Assembly: GCF_904831005.1 (NCBI RefSeq)
Contig: NZ_LR882982.1
Span: forward strand, 3,410,001 to 3,474,000
Length of the DNA stretch: 64,000 nucleotides
Direction of reading: 5' to 3'
Source: Microbacterium hydrocarbonoxydans
GTDB lineage: Bacteria; Actinomycetota; Actinomycetes; Actinomycetales; Microbacteriaceae
Below, piece by piece: positions 63,519 through 64,000 of the stretch. Each line of letters opens with the position of its first letter. The stretch's first letter is position 1. The translations under genes and the position numbers were made by a program. The notes under the pieces were generated by a model. It did not search any database and was not told where the DNA came from. It saw only the letters and a program-made list of their open reading frames with translations.

Positions 63519-64000
63519 CCGCATCCGCCCGCCTTCTGATCGTCGGCCCGCAGGGTTCCGGCAAGGGAACGCAGGGGGTTCGCATCGCGGAGTCCTACGG
63601 CATCCCCGTCGTCTCGACCGGAGACATCTTCCGCGCCAACATCAAGGAGGGCACGCCCCTCGGCCAGCAGGTCACGGCGATCCTCGACAAGGGCGACCTC
63701 GTTCCCGACGAGCTCACCAGCGAGATCGTGCGCGATCGCCTGGCGCAGGACGATGCGGCGAACGGGTTCCTCCTCGACGGATACCCCCGCAACACGGCCC
63801 AGGTCTCGCACCTCGAGGAGTTCCTCGCAGCTCGGGGCGAATCACTGGATGCGGTCATCCTGCTCGACGTGCCCCGTGAGGAGAGCATCGAGCGTCTGAA
63901 GCTGCGCGCCGCCGAGCAGGGACGCTCCGATGACACCGAAGAGGCCATCGCGCACCGCCTGGACATCTACGAGAAAGAGACGGCGCCCATCCTCGACGTC
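63515..64000 (+). CDS. adk: Adenylate kinase (5' part, runs off the window)
   Basis: The first 162 residues of the enzyme that interconverts ATP + AMP and two ADP. The P-loop [11 protein letters not shown] is at residues 11-21 (GPQG rather than the common GPPG), followed by [29 protein letters not shown] and the lid/R-rich region [20 protein letters not shown]. The short lid marks the short-type adenylate kinase usual in actinobacteria. ATG 63515 overlaps the secY stop (ATGA). Confidence 0.97.
   Translation, partial: MTASARLLIVGPQGSGKGTQGVRIAESYGIPVVSTGDIFRANIKEGTPLGQQVTAILDKGDLVPDELTSEIVRDRLAQDDAANGFLLDGYPRNTAQVSHLEEFLAARGESLDAVILLDVPREESIERLKLRAAEQGRSDDTEEAIAHRLDIYEKETAPILDV

Overview
The window is about 64 kb of a high-GC actinobacterial chromosome. 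The codon use, the str/S10/spc ribosomal gene order, the SCO7613-like membrane protein and the LATTG-type surface protein fit the family Microbacteriaceae, most likely Microbacterium. That genus call is inferred from familiarity with such proteins, not from a search. No rRNA, tRNA, CRISPR array or insertion sequence was recognised.

Layout. 0-5.5 kb: an FprA-type ferredoxin-NADP reductase, a lipoprotein, an alpha/beta hydrolase and two divergent GntR regulators separated by a 0.5 kb gap that carries a 16/17-nt repeat array. 5.5-10.3 kb: a geneless stretch with an orphan promoter/operator, a YajQ-family protein, and a divergent maltose-type ABC importer (binding protein and two permeases, no ATPase) behind a LacI-type operator. 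10.4-17.7 kb: small and large membrane proteins, including a translationally coupled DUF2975 / XRE / giant zinc-ribbon membrane protein trio. 17.7-22.3 kb: the str operon (rpsL-rpsG-fusA-tuf).

22.3-52.4 kb is accessory DNA between tuf and rpsJ. It starts with 1 kb of non-coding tandem and dispersed repeats, then a 3081-residue DUF11-repeat surface protein with a LATTG anchor, then an exopolysaccharide locus: a GH39/PslG-like hydrolase, a sugar-nucleotide epimerase, two glycosyltransferases, a Wzy-like polymerase, a Wzx-like flippase, a pyruvyl transferase, an MBOAT/AlgJ-like O-acetylation pair, an OafA-like acyltransferase, a DUF4012 protein and a WbaP-like priming transferase. A lipoprotein, a Tat-exported M23-like protein and an MT0933-like small protein follow, then an 860-bp gap with a strongly structured segment. 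The genes make sense as one cell-surface programme: build a polymer on a lipid carrier, decorate it with pyruvate and acetyl groups, export and trim it, next to a sortase-anchored adhesin.

52.4-64 kb: the S10 and spc operons from rpsJ to rplO without rpsN between rplE and rpsH, then secY and the start of adk.

A recurrent regulatory theme is leaderless transcription: at least ten genes have a -10 hexamer of the form TANNNT exactly 6 or 7 nt before an ATG or GTG. This pattern decided several start codons here.
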